Below are positions 15,295 through 24,069 of a stretch of 24,478 nt of DNA, piece by piece. Under the pieces are notes generated by a model, which was given only the letters and a program-made list of their open reading frames with translations, had not been told where the DNA came from and made no database searches. Every line of letters begins with the position of its first letter. The first letter of the stretch is position 1. This DNA is from an uncultured Collinsella sp. (GTDB lineage Bacteria > Actinomycetota > Coriobacteriia > Coriobacteriales > Coriobacteriaceae), in the NCBI GenBank assembly GCA_902495545.1, contig CABUXM010000027.1, positions 1 through 24,478 of the forward strand, read 5' to 3'. Both the position numbers and the translations under genes were made by a program.

Positions 15295-15331
15295 AAGGCC
15301 GCCCATTTTTGCGATGGGCGGCCTTCGTTTT
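15295..15331. terminator. Shared terminator between the Rrf2 gene and the holin-like gene
   Basis: AAGGCCGCCCAT (15295-15306) is the exact reverse complement of ATGGGCGGCCTT (15314-15325), with a 7-nt loop. On the plus strand CGTTTTGGG follows; on the minus strand CTTATTTG follows. It lies between convergent genes and probably works in both directions. Confidence 0.8.
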
Positions 15332-15366
15332 GGGCTGTTGAGACGGGCACGGCCGGAATGGCCGTT

Positions 15367-15732
15367 TTAGTCCTCGGCGATGCTGTCGAGGATGCTGCGC
15401 GTGATGGATACCAGGATACTGCCCATAAAGGCCGATCCAAAGCTGGCGATGGAGATGCCCGCGCCCAGCAGATTGACCGACAGGTAGCTGGCCAGCTCGA
15501 GCATAAAGCTGTTGACTACGAGCTGAAAAACACCAAGCGTAATAATAGTGAGCGGCAGTGAGATGACGGTCAGGAACGGTTTGACGAACGAATCGACAAT
15601 GTTCAGGAACAGTCCCACAAAGGCAAAGCAGACCCAGGCCTCGGCAAAACCGAAGGGTTGGATGCCGGGGACGAGGAACGTGGCGATCGCGATGGCGATC
15701 GAGGTGAAGAGCCAGTTAAGCATAAAGCGCAT
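15367..15732 (-). CDS. Phage-holin-like (superfamily IV) integral membrane protein
   Basis: This 121-residue protein has four hydrophobic segments (about residues 5-24, 29-50, 56-80 and 92-112), separated by a conserved-looking NIVDSFVKPFLTVISLPLTIITLG stretch. This is the pattern of the Phage_holin_4_2 (PF04020/YvlD-like) family of bacterial chromosomal membrane proteins. Despite the name, most members are not phage genes and their role is unclear; no phage genes are nearby. AAAGGA on the minus strand (about 15741-15746) is 8 nt before ATG 15732. Monocistronic. Confidence 0.8.
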   Translation of the reverse strand: MRFMLNWLFTSIAIAIATFLVPGIQPFGFAEAWVCFAFVGLFLNIVDSFVKPFLTVISLPLTIITLGVFQLVVNSFMLELASYLSVNLLGAGISIASFGSAFMGSILVSITRSILDSIAED

Positions 15733-16057
15733 GGCGTGAATCCTTTCTTGCGCCGGGGTTGCTGGCGTCGCGTGAAGCGGCTTGCGGCGGCGACTTGGAT
15801 GGTTGCGCGGGCGCGCCGCGGTGTTTGGGCGCCCATTGTCTCAAATATTCGTGGAGCTTACGTGCGCATTCGGTTTCTAAACGGCGTTCGTCCTGAAAAA
15901 CGCGCCGCTGGCAGAGAGTCTTGTCGCTTTAGTTTGGTGGTGTGCTACACTGCTACGGGCAAATGGCCCATGCATAGTTTTATTGCATATTTACGGGCGA
16001 ACGATGCCCGATGTCAGTATCAACTTCGATGCCTTTTGGCGGGTTTGGCGGTGATCG
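15733..16057. other. 325-bp gene-free region with promoter and folded leader of yerC
   Basis: No gene is supported here. A TGCTACACT extended -10 (15943-15951) points toward yerC; the -35-like TTGTCG is 19 nt away, rather far. The following ~100-nt leader can form GGGC/GCCC (15957-15960 with 15966-15969) and CGGGC/GCCCG (15994-15998 with 16006-16010). It also repeats TGCATA at 15971 and 15984. I could not match it to a known riboswitch class. Confidence 0.4.
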
Positions 16058-16357
16058 ATGAATATCGAGAACATGTTTGACAAGCCTGATGTCAAGCAGC
16101 TGGTCCACGCATTTAGTCTTTTGGACGACGAGAACGATATCCAGGCGTTTTTAACCGATATCTGCACGCCGCGCGAGATTTGCGATTTATCGCAACGCCT
16201 GCAGGTCGCGCGCTATCTGGATGAGGGCGAGCCCTATGTTGAGGTTCAGGCCCGCACCGGCGCTTCGTCCACCACGGTGAGCCGCGTGTCCAAGGCGCTT
16301 AATGGCGAGTACGGTGGCTATCGCAAGATCCTCATCAAACTGGAGGATGGCGAGTAG
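16058..16357 (+). CDS. YerC/YecD-family TrpR-related protein
   Basis: This 99-residue all-helical protein belongs to the TrpR-like YerC/YecD group. It has FLTDICTPREICDLSQRLQVARYLDEGEPY followed by the helix-turn-helix GASSTTVSRVSKALNGEYGGYRKIL near residues 66-92. It is a probable DNA-binding repressor; the ligand and targets of the group are poorly known. Upstream, GGCGGTGAT is only a weak ribosome binding site. A folded leader and extended -10 lie ahead, and a good terminator follows, so it is transcribed apart from the AddB-like gene. Confidence 0.88.
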   Translation: MNIENMFDKPDVKQLVHAFSLLDDENDIQAFLTDICTPREICDLSQRLQVARYLDEGEPYVEVQARTGASSTTVSRVSKALNGEYGGYRKILIKLEDGE

Positions 16358-16383
16358 GCCAGCGGCAAAAACGAATTGCGCAG

Positions 16384-16409
16384 AACCGTCCCTTCGGGGG
16401 CGGTTTTTT
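16384..16409 (+). terminator. Rho-independent terminator of yerC
   Basis: AACCG-T-CCC (16384-16392) pairs with GGG-G-CGGTT (16397-16405) around a TTCG loop, with one G-T pair in the stem. A run of T follows (16404-16409). It starts 27 nt after the stop codon. Confidence 0.85.
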
Positions 16410-16428
16410 GATCCCTTGGGGACGGAGG

Positions 16429-16464
16429 AAATCTGTTGGCGTGGGGCAAATCTGTCCGCGTGGG
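16429..16464. repeat. Two-copy 19-bp tandem repeat upstream of the AddB-like gene
   Basis: AAATCTGTTGGCGTGGG (16429-16445) is repeated as AAATCTGTCCGCGTGGG (16448-16464), matching at 15 of 17 positions with a 19-bp period. It lies just before a -10-like TAGGAT (16469-16474). A helically unphased tandem site for a regulator is possible, or simple local duplication. Confidence 0.5.
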
Positions 16465-16513
16465 CGGGTAGGATGGATGCATTGATTATTGCGAACGGTT
16501 TGAGTGGAGGACC

Positions 16514-19500
16514 ATGCCTGTTCGAATCTATACCACCAATACCGGTACGGACTTGAGCGACGCCGAGGCGGCGTTGCTCGCCGACCTGGTTGCCCGCCAC
16601 GGGCGTGCCGTTTTGCTGGCGCCCTCGTTTGCCGAACTCGACCTGTGCCGTCACGATGCTGCGGTTGCTGGCGTCTCGCTGGGCGTTGACTACAAAACCC
16701 CCGCGTCGTGGCTTCGTTCGCTGTGGGAGCTTATGGGCGATGGACGCAGCTTTGTCGACAAAATGCAACGCCAGATGCTGTTCTCGGACATGATCGCCCG
16801 TCGCGACGATGCCGACCTGCAGCCGCTTTCGCGCAGTCAGGGCACGGTGCGCATGCTCGCGCGCATGGCCCGCGATGTGCTGCCGGGCGTAGCGGGAACG
16901 GGTGCCGAGCGCTGCTGCGGCGACGTTTGCCAGCCCGATCCCAAGAGCGACGCCGAGGCTCGCGTGTTCGAGCTGTTGAGTGCCTATGCGAGCGGCTTGG
17001 ACTGTCGAGACATGGTCGAGCCCTGCGAGGCGGCTGACCTTATGGCCGAGGCGCTGGCCGACAACCTTCCGGCGTGCACCCGCGCCGTATGCGTGCGCGG
17101 TATCACGTCGTTTACGCACGGCCTGCTCGAGCTGCTGTCGGCCGTGGCGAACAACGGGGGAGAGGTCGTTGTGCTGCTTGCCTGCGAGCAGGCAGCAATG
17201 CGCGAGGAACTTGCCGCGGCATTTGATGCCCGCGGTGTGCTGTTTGAGGTCGCGCCGCTGGGGGAGGGTGCCGCTGCGCCCCAGACTGCCTCCAAGTCCG
17301 CCGCTCAGCCTGCCTTTGTAGAGGTTGCCGGCCCTCACGCCCGCGCCCACGCCTATGTGGATGCAATCGATGAGCTGGTAAAAACGTGTGAGGACGCCGC
17401 GGTCGACGGCGGTGTCACGGCGTCCGCGGACCCCGTGCGCGTGCTCGTGGTGTCTGCCCGGGCGCCCCAGCTGTTTGGTGAACTCGCTGCCCGTTTGGCT
17501 GCACGTCATATTGCGGCCGAGACAACCGAGTTCACGGCGTTTTCCCAATCCATCGCGGGCAGGCAGTTCACGGCGCTCGCCAATCTGATCGAGCGCATGA
17601 AGGCCGCCGACGAGGGCATGGCGTCAAAGACCGAGTGGTGGCCCGCGCCGGAGCTTACCGACTGGATCTACAGTCCGCTTTCGGGCGCTGATGCCGTCAA
17701 TGCCCGTACCTTCGATAAGAATATGCGTCTCTCGCGCAGCAAGACTACCGCGGGCGTTAAGAGCCTGCTGCAGAGTGTCCAAGGCCAGGTGAGGGGCGCG
17801 CGCAAGGCGGCGAGCGACGATAACTGGTTTAAGAACGTACCGTGTGTGGTCTCGGACGTGTTCCAGGCGCTGTGGCGTGACAAGCCCGTGACGGCGCTCA
17901 AGGCCATGCTTGCCGTTGCCGAGGCGTTGCCCGATCGCTCGCTGGGCAGCTTGGATGGCCAGGCCCGTCGCCAGGCGGAGGTAGCCCTGCTGCGCCACGC
18001 CATCGACATCCTTATGAACGGCGCCCGCGCGCTCGACGTGTCGCAGGCCGCGACCGTGCCCGTGCTCGATGGCATTCGCACCAAGGTGGACAAGCGTAGC
18101 ACCGCCTACGATTACGAGACCCACGAGGTTGACCGTGCGCCACGTGCCCAGGTTCGTTTTGCTTCGCTTGCCGACGCGGCGGCTCTGCGCCCCGGCAGCT
18201 ACGATGCCGTGCTGTTTGCCGATGTCGATCTGGACAGCTATCCACTCTCGCACGAGGAGGGACCGCTGGCTACGCTGACGGCGAGCCTTGGTCGCGAGGG
18301 CGTGACGCTTGAGCCCGCGGCCCTGCTGCGCGTGCGCTTTGGTCACGCGATGCAGGCGGCACGCGGCCCGGTTGCGCTTGCCCGCGTGACGCACGATCGC
18401 CAAGCGCGCGAGTGCTACCCGGCTGCCGTGTGGACCGAGTTGCGGGCGCATGCCGAGGCCGCTGAAGCTGCTAGGGAAGCTGACGCCGACAAGGCCGCTG
18501 ACGACGCTAAGACCACTGGTGACGCTAAGGCCGCTGGCGCCGACAAGGCGAAGTGCGTGGGTGAGGGTGATATCGTAAAGGACTTCGATCCCGCGGCAGG
18601 CGAAGGTCTCAAGCGCGAGCGCGTGACCTGTGAAGCCCCTCAGCATCTGAGTGCCGAGGCCGTGCCGTATTTGGTCCTGCGTCGTCGCGATGGCGAGGGC
18701 GAGGACGCGCCGCTCGTGCCGCGCCTGACGTCCGCCTCGCAGATCGAGGCCTATTCCACCTGCCCGCTGTGCTGGTTCGTCTCGTATCGCGTCAAACCTC
18801 AGTCCATCGATGCGGGCTTTGGCAACATGGAGAAGGGCAACTTTGTCCATGACGTGCTGGAGCACTTGCATGCACGTCTTCCGCAGGAGGGCATGGAGCG
18901 CGTGACGCCCATGAATCTGCCGCGCGCGAAGGAGCTGCTGCACGAGGTCTTTGCCGAGACCCTGGCCGAGCACGCCGGCAAGCGCGGTACCGAGGGCCCG
19001 CTGGTGCCGCTCTCTCCAGTGGAGGAGCGCCAGGCGGCCGAGATCTTGCCGCAACTGGAGGGCGTGCTCGCCTACGAGTCCGAGGCGCTCGCGCCCTTCG
19101 CGCCGCGCTACCTGGAGTTTGCGTTCAACGAGCTCCAGGTCGAGTATGCCGGCTGGCCGCTCGGCGGGCGCATCGACCGCGTGGATGTGGACGCCGAGAA
19201 CCGCGCTGTGGTGATTGACTACAAGCATCGTTCGGGTGTCGAGGAGTTTAAGCTCGCCGACCCCACGGTGCGCGACGAGGAGTCGGGCGAGGCCCCCATC
19301 GACGATCCGCGCTGGCTGCCACCCCATACCCAGACACTCATCTACGCGCAGGCCATGCGCCGGGCGCTGGGTCTAGATGCCCGTGCGGCGCTCTATTTTT
19401 CGACCAAGGGCGGCAAGCCCGCACTGCGTGGTGCCGCAAGTGCCGAGTTGCTCGAGGAAGAGCGCGGCGACGGCCGCATTCCGGGCCTTAAGAAGGGCTT

Positions 19501-19684
19501 TCCGGGCGAGGGCGGCAACATGGACTTCGATGCGCTGCTCGACCGCGTGGAGGCCGGCATCGCCGAGCGCTTGCGCGAACTCGAGGCGGGCATCGTCGCC
19601 GCTGTCGACCCGACGTCGGCGCAAGCCGCGCATGCGCGCTGCTCGTATAACCACGAAGGAACGTTTGTAAGGAGGGACGTGTAG
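16514..19684 (+). CDS. AddB-like PD-(D/E)XK nuclease of a helicase-nuclease complex
   Basis: This 1056-residue protein is the probable partner of the AddA-like subunit in double-strand-break end resection and Chi-type recombination. The C-terminal RecB-like nuclease shows GNFVHDVLEHL (H779), GGRIDRVD (D888) and VIDYKHR (D902, K904). The N-terminal helicase-like part lacks the Walker A GxxGxGK[ST] expected in AddB. The Fe-S cysteines are incomplete: CPLC (C750, C753) is present but the C-terminal end has only C1043 instead of a multi-cysteine cluster. An Ala/Asp/Lys-rich linker sits near residues 646-682. GGAGG (16506-16510) is 3 nt before ATG 16514. The stop is 3 nt before addA. The addB symbol is withheld because of these differences. 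Confidence 0.82.
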   Translation: MPVRIYTTNTGTDLSDAEAALLADLVARHGRAVLLAPSFAELDLCRHDAAVAGVSLGVDYKTPASWLRSLWELMGDGRSFVDKMQRQMLFSDMIARRDDADLQPLSRSQGTVRMLARMARDVLPGVAGTGAERCCGDVCQPDPKSDAEARVFELLSAYASGLDCRDMVEPCEAADLMAEALADNLPACTRAVCVRGITSFTHGLLELLSAVANNGGEVVVLLACEQAAMREELAAAFDARGVLFEVAPLGEGAAAPQTASKSAAQPAFVEVAGPHARAHAYVDAIDELVKTCEDAAVDGGVTASADPVRVLVVSARAPQLFGELAARLAARHIAAETTEFTAFSQSIAGRQFTALANLIERMKAADEGMASKTEWWPAPELTDWIYSPLSGADAVNARTFDKNMRLSRSKTTAGVKSLLQSVQGQVRGARKAASDDNWFKNVPCVVSDVFQALWRDKPVTALKAMLAVAEALPDRSLGSLDGQARRQAEVALLRHAIDILMNGARALDVSQAATVPVLDGIRTKVDKRSTAYDYETHEVDRAPRAQVRFASLADAAALRPGSYDAVLFADVDLDSYPLSHEEGPLATLTASLGREGVTLEPAALLRVRFGHAMQAARGPVALARVTHDRQARECYPAAVWTELRAHAEAAEAAREADADKAADDAKTTGDAKAAGADKAKCVGEGDIVKDFDPAAGEGLKRERVTCEAPQHLSAEAVPYLVLRRRDGEGEDAPLVPRLTSASQIEAYSTCPLCWFVSYRVKPQSIDAGFGNMEKGNFVHDVLEHLHARLPQEGMERVTPMNLPRAKELLHEVFAETLAEHAGKRGTEGPLVPLSPVEERQAAEILPQLEGVLAYESEALAPFAPRYLEFAFNELQVEYAGWPLGGRIDRVDVDAENRAVVIDYKHRSGVEEFKLADPTVRDEESGEAPIDDPRWLPPHTQTLIYAQAMRRALGLDARAALYFSTKGGKPALRGAASAELLEEERGDGRIPGLKKGFPGEGGNMDFDALLDRVEAGIAERLRELEAGIVAAVDPTSAQAAHARCSYNHEGTFVRRDV
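18503..18538 (+). repeat. In-frame 18-nt duplication in the AddB-like linker
   Basis: Two adjacent units of the form GACGCTAAGRCCRCTGGY encode DAKTTG and DAKAAG inside an Ala/Asp/Lys-rich linker of the AddB-like protein. The pattern suggests slippage expansion between the helicase-like and nuclease parts. Confidence 0.5.
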
Positions 19685-19687
19685 GCC

Positions 19688-22600
19688 ATGGATCTTTCGA
19701 CCTTGATGCCGCAACAGCTGCAAGTCGTCAAAACGCTCGACCGCCCGCTGTTTGTCTCGGCAGGTGCCGGCTCGGGCAAGACCTTTACCCTCACGCGCCG
19801 CATCGTCTATGCGCTCTCGCCCGAATCCGGTCCGTTTGTCGAGCATCTGGACCAGGTGCTCGCCATTACCTTTACCAAAGACGCCGCGGCCGAGATTCGC
19901 GACCGCGTGCGCCGTGCGCTTATCGAAGAGGGTATGGACGAGGAGGCCCTGACCGTCGACGACGCTTGGATCTCGACCATTCACGGCATGTGCTCGCGTA
20001 TCCTGCGCGCGCATGCGCTGGAGCTGGGCATCGACCCCGAGTTCACGGTGCTTACCGATACCGATGAGCTTATGGATCAGGCTGTCGAGCATGTGCTGGG
20101 GCGCGCGACGGCGCCCGATGCCGCGCCCGAGCTCGCCACTTCGCTTAAGGCCCTCTACGCCTGGTATCCCATGGCGGGCGAGGGCGGGACGTTTGGCGCC
20201 GGTACCACCATCAAAGGCCTGGTGCGCGACTTGCTGGAGCTATCGAGCCAGCTTCCGGGCGGCATGGACGATGTGTGCGTGGCGCGCGGCCAGGCCGACA
20301 CCTCGGCGCTTGCCGATGCCTATCGTGCGGCGCTGGGCGCAAGCAAGGCCACGACCGAGAAAGCGCAGGTGGCACTCGACGCCATCGACGCGTTTGAGGC
20401 GAGCGGCAAAACCATGGAGGATGCGGCGCGACTCATGATGTCGTGCAGTATGCCTCGGGCGAGCAAGGCGTTTCCTAAGGAGCAGGTGGAGCTACTCAAG
20501 GCCGAGGCCGCCGATGCGTTTATCAATATCGTGCTTGCCTGCGGCGGCCCGGCGCTCGATGCGCTGGTGGGGCTTGCCCGTGCCGTAGAGGCGGAGTACC
20601 GTGCGCTCAAGGCCGACCAGTCCGCGCTCGATAACAATGACCTGCTGCGCATGGCGTACGAGGCGCTGCGCGACTACCCGGCTATTCGAGCTGCCTATGA
20701 GGGCCGCTTTAAGATGGTCATGATCGACGAGTTCCAAGATACCGACCAGATGCAGGTCGATCTGATTCGCTATTTGACGGGTGCGGGCGAGCGCGCGCTG
20801 TGCACGGTGGGCGATGCGCAGCAGTCGATCTATCGCTTCCGTGGTGCCGAGGTCGAGGTGTTTCGCCGCCAGGAGCGCAAGGTGGGCTCCTCTGCTGCGT
20901 CCGAGACGGCTGCCGCGTCCGATGCCCCCGCTGGCGAACTCGTCAAACTCGTGCGCAACTTCCGCAGCCACGATGAGGTGCTGCGCTATGTGGCGCGTGT
21001 CTTTGACGGCGACACCGGTGGATTGATGCAGGGGTTCTTGGATCTTGAACCGAGCGACGAACGCGAGGACAAGCTCAAGGCGAAGGCATCGCGCCGCCAG
21101 GCGATCTTCGTTGCCGGTGGCAGTACGCAGGAGCGAACGCAGGCGAAAGCTCGCGCGATTGCGAAGCGATTCCAAGCACTCGTTAAAGCGGGCCAGCCCC
21201 AGGGCAGCATGGTCCTGCTGCTGGGCCGCATGACCAACGCCGATGTCTATGCGCAGGCCTTCCGCGACCAGGGGCTCGACTGCGTGATCGCAGGCGGCTC
21301 GGTCTTTGCCCAGGCAGCCGAGGTGCAGACGGTGCGTGCCCTGGTCTGCGCACTCGCCAATCCGGCCGATACGGCGCAGGGCCTTATGCCACTGCTCGCC
21401 TCGCCGATGTTTGCGCTGGGCGCCCAGGAGTTTTTGGCGCTGGCGACCAAGCTTGACGATCAGACGGGGGAGACCTCGCGCCGCAACATCGATGCGGGCA
21501 TCATGAGCGATTCCGATGTGCCGGGCCTGCAAAACCTGCCGCTCGTGACGCGCGCCCGCGAGGTGCTGCGCTACGCGCTTCGCCGTGTGGGGCGCGATTC
21601 GTTCGCCGCCATCGCGTGCGATACTGTCAACGCCTCCGGCTGGTTTGTGCGTCTGGCACAGCGTGGTCCCGAGGGCAAGGCCATTGCCGCCAACGTGCTT
21701 AAGGCGCTCGATGCCGTGGCCGAGGCGGAGGCCGAGTTCGGTAACTCGCCGCGTTCCATTGCGCTTGCCTTCGACCGCTTCTTGGCGGGCAAGGAGGCCC
21801 CAGGCGCCCTCAACGAGGAGGGCGACGGCGCGGTGCGCATCATGACGGTGCATGCCTCCAAGGGCCTGGAGTATCCGGTCGTGGCGGTTGCGGAGTGCTT
21901 TGGCGTGCGTAAGTCCTCGGGTGCGGCTCAGATGGGGCGTGTCGAGGGCGGAGCGCAGGTCGTGGCGCTGCCGGCACGCTTCGACGGCGTTAAACTCGCG
22001 GACGGCACGTTCGTAAAGGGCGATGACGTCAAAAAGCAGTTTGAGCATGCGTTTAAGGGTAAGGGTACGTCGCTATGGTTGCCGCCGGAGCTCATGGAGG
22101 ATGTCTGCGCGACGGGTTCTCCCGCCGAGGCATTTGCCCGCCTGCGCAACGACGACCTGCAGCTTTCGCTCGAGGAGCGGGCTCGCTTGCTCTATGTCGC
22201 CATGACGCGAGCGCGCGAGCTGGTTATTCTGGCGATGGATGTCGGCGTGAGCCGCGGCAAGGTGACGGCGCCGACCTTCGATGTCGAGACGGATCTGACC
22301 TACGACGTGCTGCGTCGTATTCTGCCTACCGACGCTCTGGACATGCCACAGCTCGATGCCGACCGCCTGGTGTTCGACAACTCCCAGCCGGGCGACTACG
22401 AGCTCATCTCGCTTTCGGACTTTACGTTTGGCGAGCAGGCGTTTGAGGTCAACGCTTCGCTGGATGTCGAGGGCAGGCTTGTCCGCGGCGATGCGGAGCC
22501 GGAGGGTGCCGGTGCGGATGCCCGCGCCGCTGTTCCCGGTCCTGCCGACCCCGAGCCCGATGCGTTTGAGCTCGTGTATCCCCAGGCGGTGGGCGTGCGC

Positions 22601-23320
22601 ATAGGCACCTGCCCGTATCCGGCGCGCGATTCGTACAGCTACTCGTCAATTGCCGCGGCGCTGCATGCCGAGTCCGAGGACCGAGCCGCCGAGGCGCATG
22701 TGCCCATGGACGAGGCTGGCGATGATGCGGAGTCGGATGGTTCCGAGATGACGGATGCAGGCGTGGCCGCCGTTGAGCCCGCCGGCAACCCCATGGCGCT
22801 GGGCTCGGCGTTCCATGCCGCCTGCCAGTGGCTGATCGAGATGGGTGCCGATGAGCTGCCCGCCGCGCGTGCCGATGCGCTGGCGCGTCTGTGGCGCCTG
22901 CCGCCGGAGCAGCGCGAGCGCTTCGACGTTGCCCTGGACCGCTGGCTCAAGTCGGCGGTCCGTGCCGAGCTGCTTGCTTGGCCGTGCGTTCGCGCCGAGG
23001 TGCCGTTCTTTTCGCTGGGCTGCGAGGACGAGGACATCGCTCGCTACGGTGCATATGCCGAGGGCGCCATCGACGCTTTGGCGACGAACCCGGCGGATTC
23101 GTCACGCGCGCTGGTCATCGACTACAAGACGGGCGGCACACCGGACGAGACGCCGGAACAGCTGCAGGAGAAGCACGCCCTGCAGGCGCGCGTCTACGCC
23201 GATGTGTTGCACAAGGCGGGCTTTGAGGCCGTGACCGTCAAGTTCGTCCGCGTGGAGCAGCCGGATCCAACCATCTTCGTCGAACCCGCCGAACCTCAAG
23301 TAGTCACCTACAACCTCTAG
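19688..23320 (+). CDS. addA: AddA-like UvrD/Rep-type helicase with C-terminal RecB-family nuclease
   Basis: This 1210-residue ATP-dependent helicase-nuclease processes DNA ends for recombination. In order: Walker A SAGAGSGKT (K31), motif Ia ITFTKDAAAEIRDRV, motif II IDEFQDTD (D347, E348), motif III VGDAQQSIYRFRGA, motif IV VRNFRSHDE, motif V MTVHASKGLEYPVV and motif VI RLLYVAMTRAR. The nuclease domain has GSAFHAACQW (H1043), AEGAIDAL (D1129) and VIDYKTG (D1145, K1147). All helicase and nuclease residues are intact. AAGGAGGG (19669-19676) lies 11 nt before ATG 19688, inside the end of the AddB-like gene, so the pair is one transcription unit. The stretch at about residues 930-1030 is acidic and Ala-rich with little conservation visible. 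Confidence 0.9.
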   Translation: MDLSTLMPQQLQVVKTLDRPLFVSAGAGSGKTFTLTRRIVYALSPESGPFVEHLDQVLAITFTKDAAAEIRDRVRRALIEEGMDEEALTVDDAWISTIHGMCSRILRAHALELGIDPEFTVLTDTDELMDQAVEHVLGRATAPDAAPELATSLKALYAWYPMAGEGGTFGAGTTIKGLVRDLLELSSQLPGGMDDVCVARGQADTSALADAYRAALGASKATTEKAQVALDAIDAFEASGKTMEDAARLMMSCSMPRASKAFPKEQVELLKAEAADAFINIVLACGGPALDALVGLARAVEAEYRALKADQSALDNNDLLRMAYEALRDYPAIRAAYEGRFKMVMIDEFQDTDQMQVDLIRYLTGAGERALCTVGDAQQSIYRFRGAEVEVFRRQERKVGSSAASETAAASDAPAGELVKLVRNFRSHDEVLRYVARVFDGDTGGLMQGFLDLEPSDEREDKLKAKASRRQAIFVAGGSTQERTQAKARAIAKRFQALVKAGQPQGSMVLLLGRMTNADVYAQAFRDQGLDCVIAGGSVFAQAAEVQTVRALVCALANPADTAQGLMPLLASPMFALGAQEFLALATKLDDQTGETSRRNIDAGIMSDSDVPGLQNLPLVTRAREVLRYALRRVGRDSFAAIACDTVNASGWFVRLAQRGPEGKAIAANVLKALDAVAEAEAEFGNSPRSIALAFDRFLAGKEAPGALNEEGDGAVRIMTVHASKGLEYPVVAVAECFGVRKSSGAAQMGRVEGGAQVVALPARFDGVKLADGTFVKGDDVKKQFEHAFKGKGTSLWLPPELMEDVCATGSPAEAFARLRNDDLQLSLEERARLLYVAMTRARELVILAMDVGVSRGKVTAPTFDVETDLTYDVLRRILPTDALDMPQLDADRLVFDNSQPGDYELISLSDFTFGEQAFEVNASLDVEGRLVRGDAEPEGAGADARAAVPGPADPEPDAFELVYPQAVGVRIGTCPYPARDSYSYSSIAAALHAESEDRAAEAHVPMDEAGDDAESDGSEMTDAGVAAVEPAGNPMALGSAFHAACQWLIEMGADELPAARADALARLWRLPPEQRERFDVALDRWLKSAVRAELLAWPCVRAEVPFFSLGCEDEDIARYGAYAEGAIDALATNPADSSRALVIDYKTGGTPDETPEQLQEKHALQARVYADVLHKAGFEAVTVKFVRVEQPDPTIFVEPAEPQVVTYNL

Positions 23321-23332
23321 CCCTCAGATAAC

Positions 23333-23395
23333 TTGCGGTGGAATACGGACTGTTTTGGCCAAAAAAGCTGCCAAACAGTCCGCATTTCACCGCAA
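23333..23395. repeat. Intergenic palindrome, copy B, after addA
   Basis: TTGCGGTG (23333-23340) pairs with CACCGCAA (23388-23395), then G-T, AAT/ATT, an A/C mismatch, CGGACTGTTT/AAACAGTCCG, a bulged T and GGC/GCC. It is clearly related to copy A at 12243-12301. It starts 12 nt after the addA stop. No U-run follows, so its terminator activity is uncertain. Confidence 0.85.
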
Positions 23396-23456
23396 CGCAT
23401 GGGAGAGCCTGGGGCGGTACAATGGCTCGAACGGTTCAAACGAATAAGGAGCCATC

Positions 23457-23966
23457 ATGCAGCTCACCAAAACGCTTAAGGTGACGCCGGAGGAGCTTTT
23501 TGACGCTCTGGCGGGGTCCCTCATGCAGGATATCGAGAACGCCACGGGCAAGCGTCCCAGCCGCAACAAGCTCAACGGCTATAAGTACGAGAAGCGCGCC
23601 CAGTCCGCAAAAGGTAAGGCCAAGGGCACGGCGATCAAGGTTAAGATTAAGCACTTTGACTACCCGTGTCTCTATGAGGTCCGTTTTCAGTATGCGGCGG
23701 GCATCAATACCATGCGCTATGAGGCTGCACCTGCTGGCGATGGTGCCTGCGAGCTCACCTATACCGAGGATTTTCAGGGTGTGGGTGGCAACACGTCTGG
23801 CACGCGCGGCAAGCTCGGCCTCTTCTTCTATGAGCGCAAGCTCAAGAGCCACGCCAACCAGACGATTGATCAAATCGTCAAATACATCGAGGGTGAGCGC
23901 CGCGTAAAGGCTAATCCCGCCTTCGCCGATGATACTGCCGAAAACGCTTCGGATGTATTCCATTGA
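23457..23966 (+). CDS. DUF3284 domain-containing protein
   Basis: This 169-residue soluble protein resembles the DUF3284 family. It has an N-terminal helix with TPEELFDALAGSLMQDIENATGK, then alternating strands (TAIKVKIKHFDYPCLYEVRFQYAAGINTMRYEA, CELTYTEDFQG) and a long C-terminal helix, KLKSHANQTIDQIVKYIEGERR. The layout suggests a START/SRPBCC-like helix-grip fold; the function is unknown. ATAAGGAG (23444-23451 approximately) is 5 nt before ATG 23457. Its neighbours (addA upstream, an MFS gene downstream) give no functional hint. Confidence 0.75.
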   Translation: MQLTKTLKVTPEELFDALAGSLMQDIENATGKRPSRNKLNGYKYEKRAQSAKGKAKGTAIKVKIKHFDYPCLYEVRFQYAAGINTMRYEAAPAGDGACELTYTEDFQGVGGNTSGTRGKLGLFFYERKLKSHANQTIDQIVKYIEGERRVKANPAFADDTAENASDVFH

Positions 23967-24069
23967 TACCCTGTGCAAAAGCTTTACCGCTCTTCACATC
24001 AACTGCAAACACTTCAGGCTTCGAATCAGTGGCGAGCACCCCGACAAAAATAGTCGTTAGGAGTGCCAA

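Noticed and set aside
15367..15732. Prophage remnant, because of the holin-like name
   Set aside because: The family is mostly chromosomal and no phage gene, integrase or attachment site is nearby.
15658..16080. 140-codon plus-strand frame over the holin-yerC gap
   Set aside because: It overlaps the holin-like gene antisense and then the promoter region; no ribosome binding site or recognisable sequence.
16429..16464. Start of a CRISPR array
   Set aside because: Only two imperfect 17-bp units spaced by 2 bp; there are no spacers or cas genes.
16187..17548. 453-codon frame on the minus strand
   Set aside because: It is antisense to yerC and the AddB-like gene and crosses the yerC terminator; no family features.
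17624..19327. 567-codon frame on the minus strand
   Set aside because: Antisense shadow of the AddB-like nuclease, which has recognised motifs on the plus strand.
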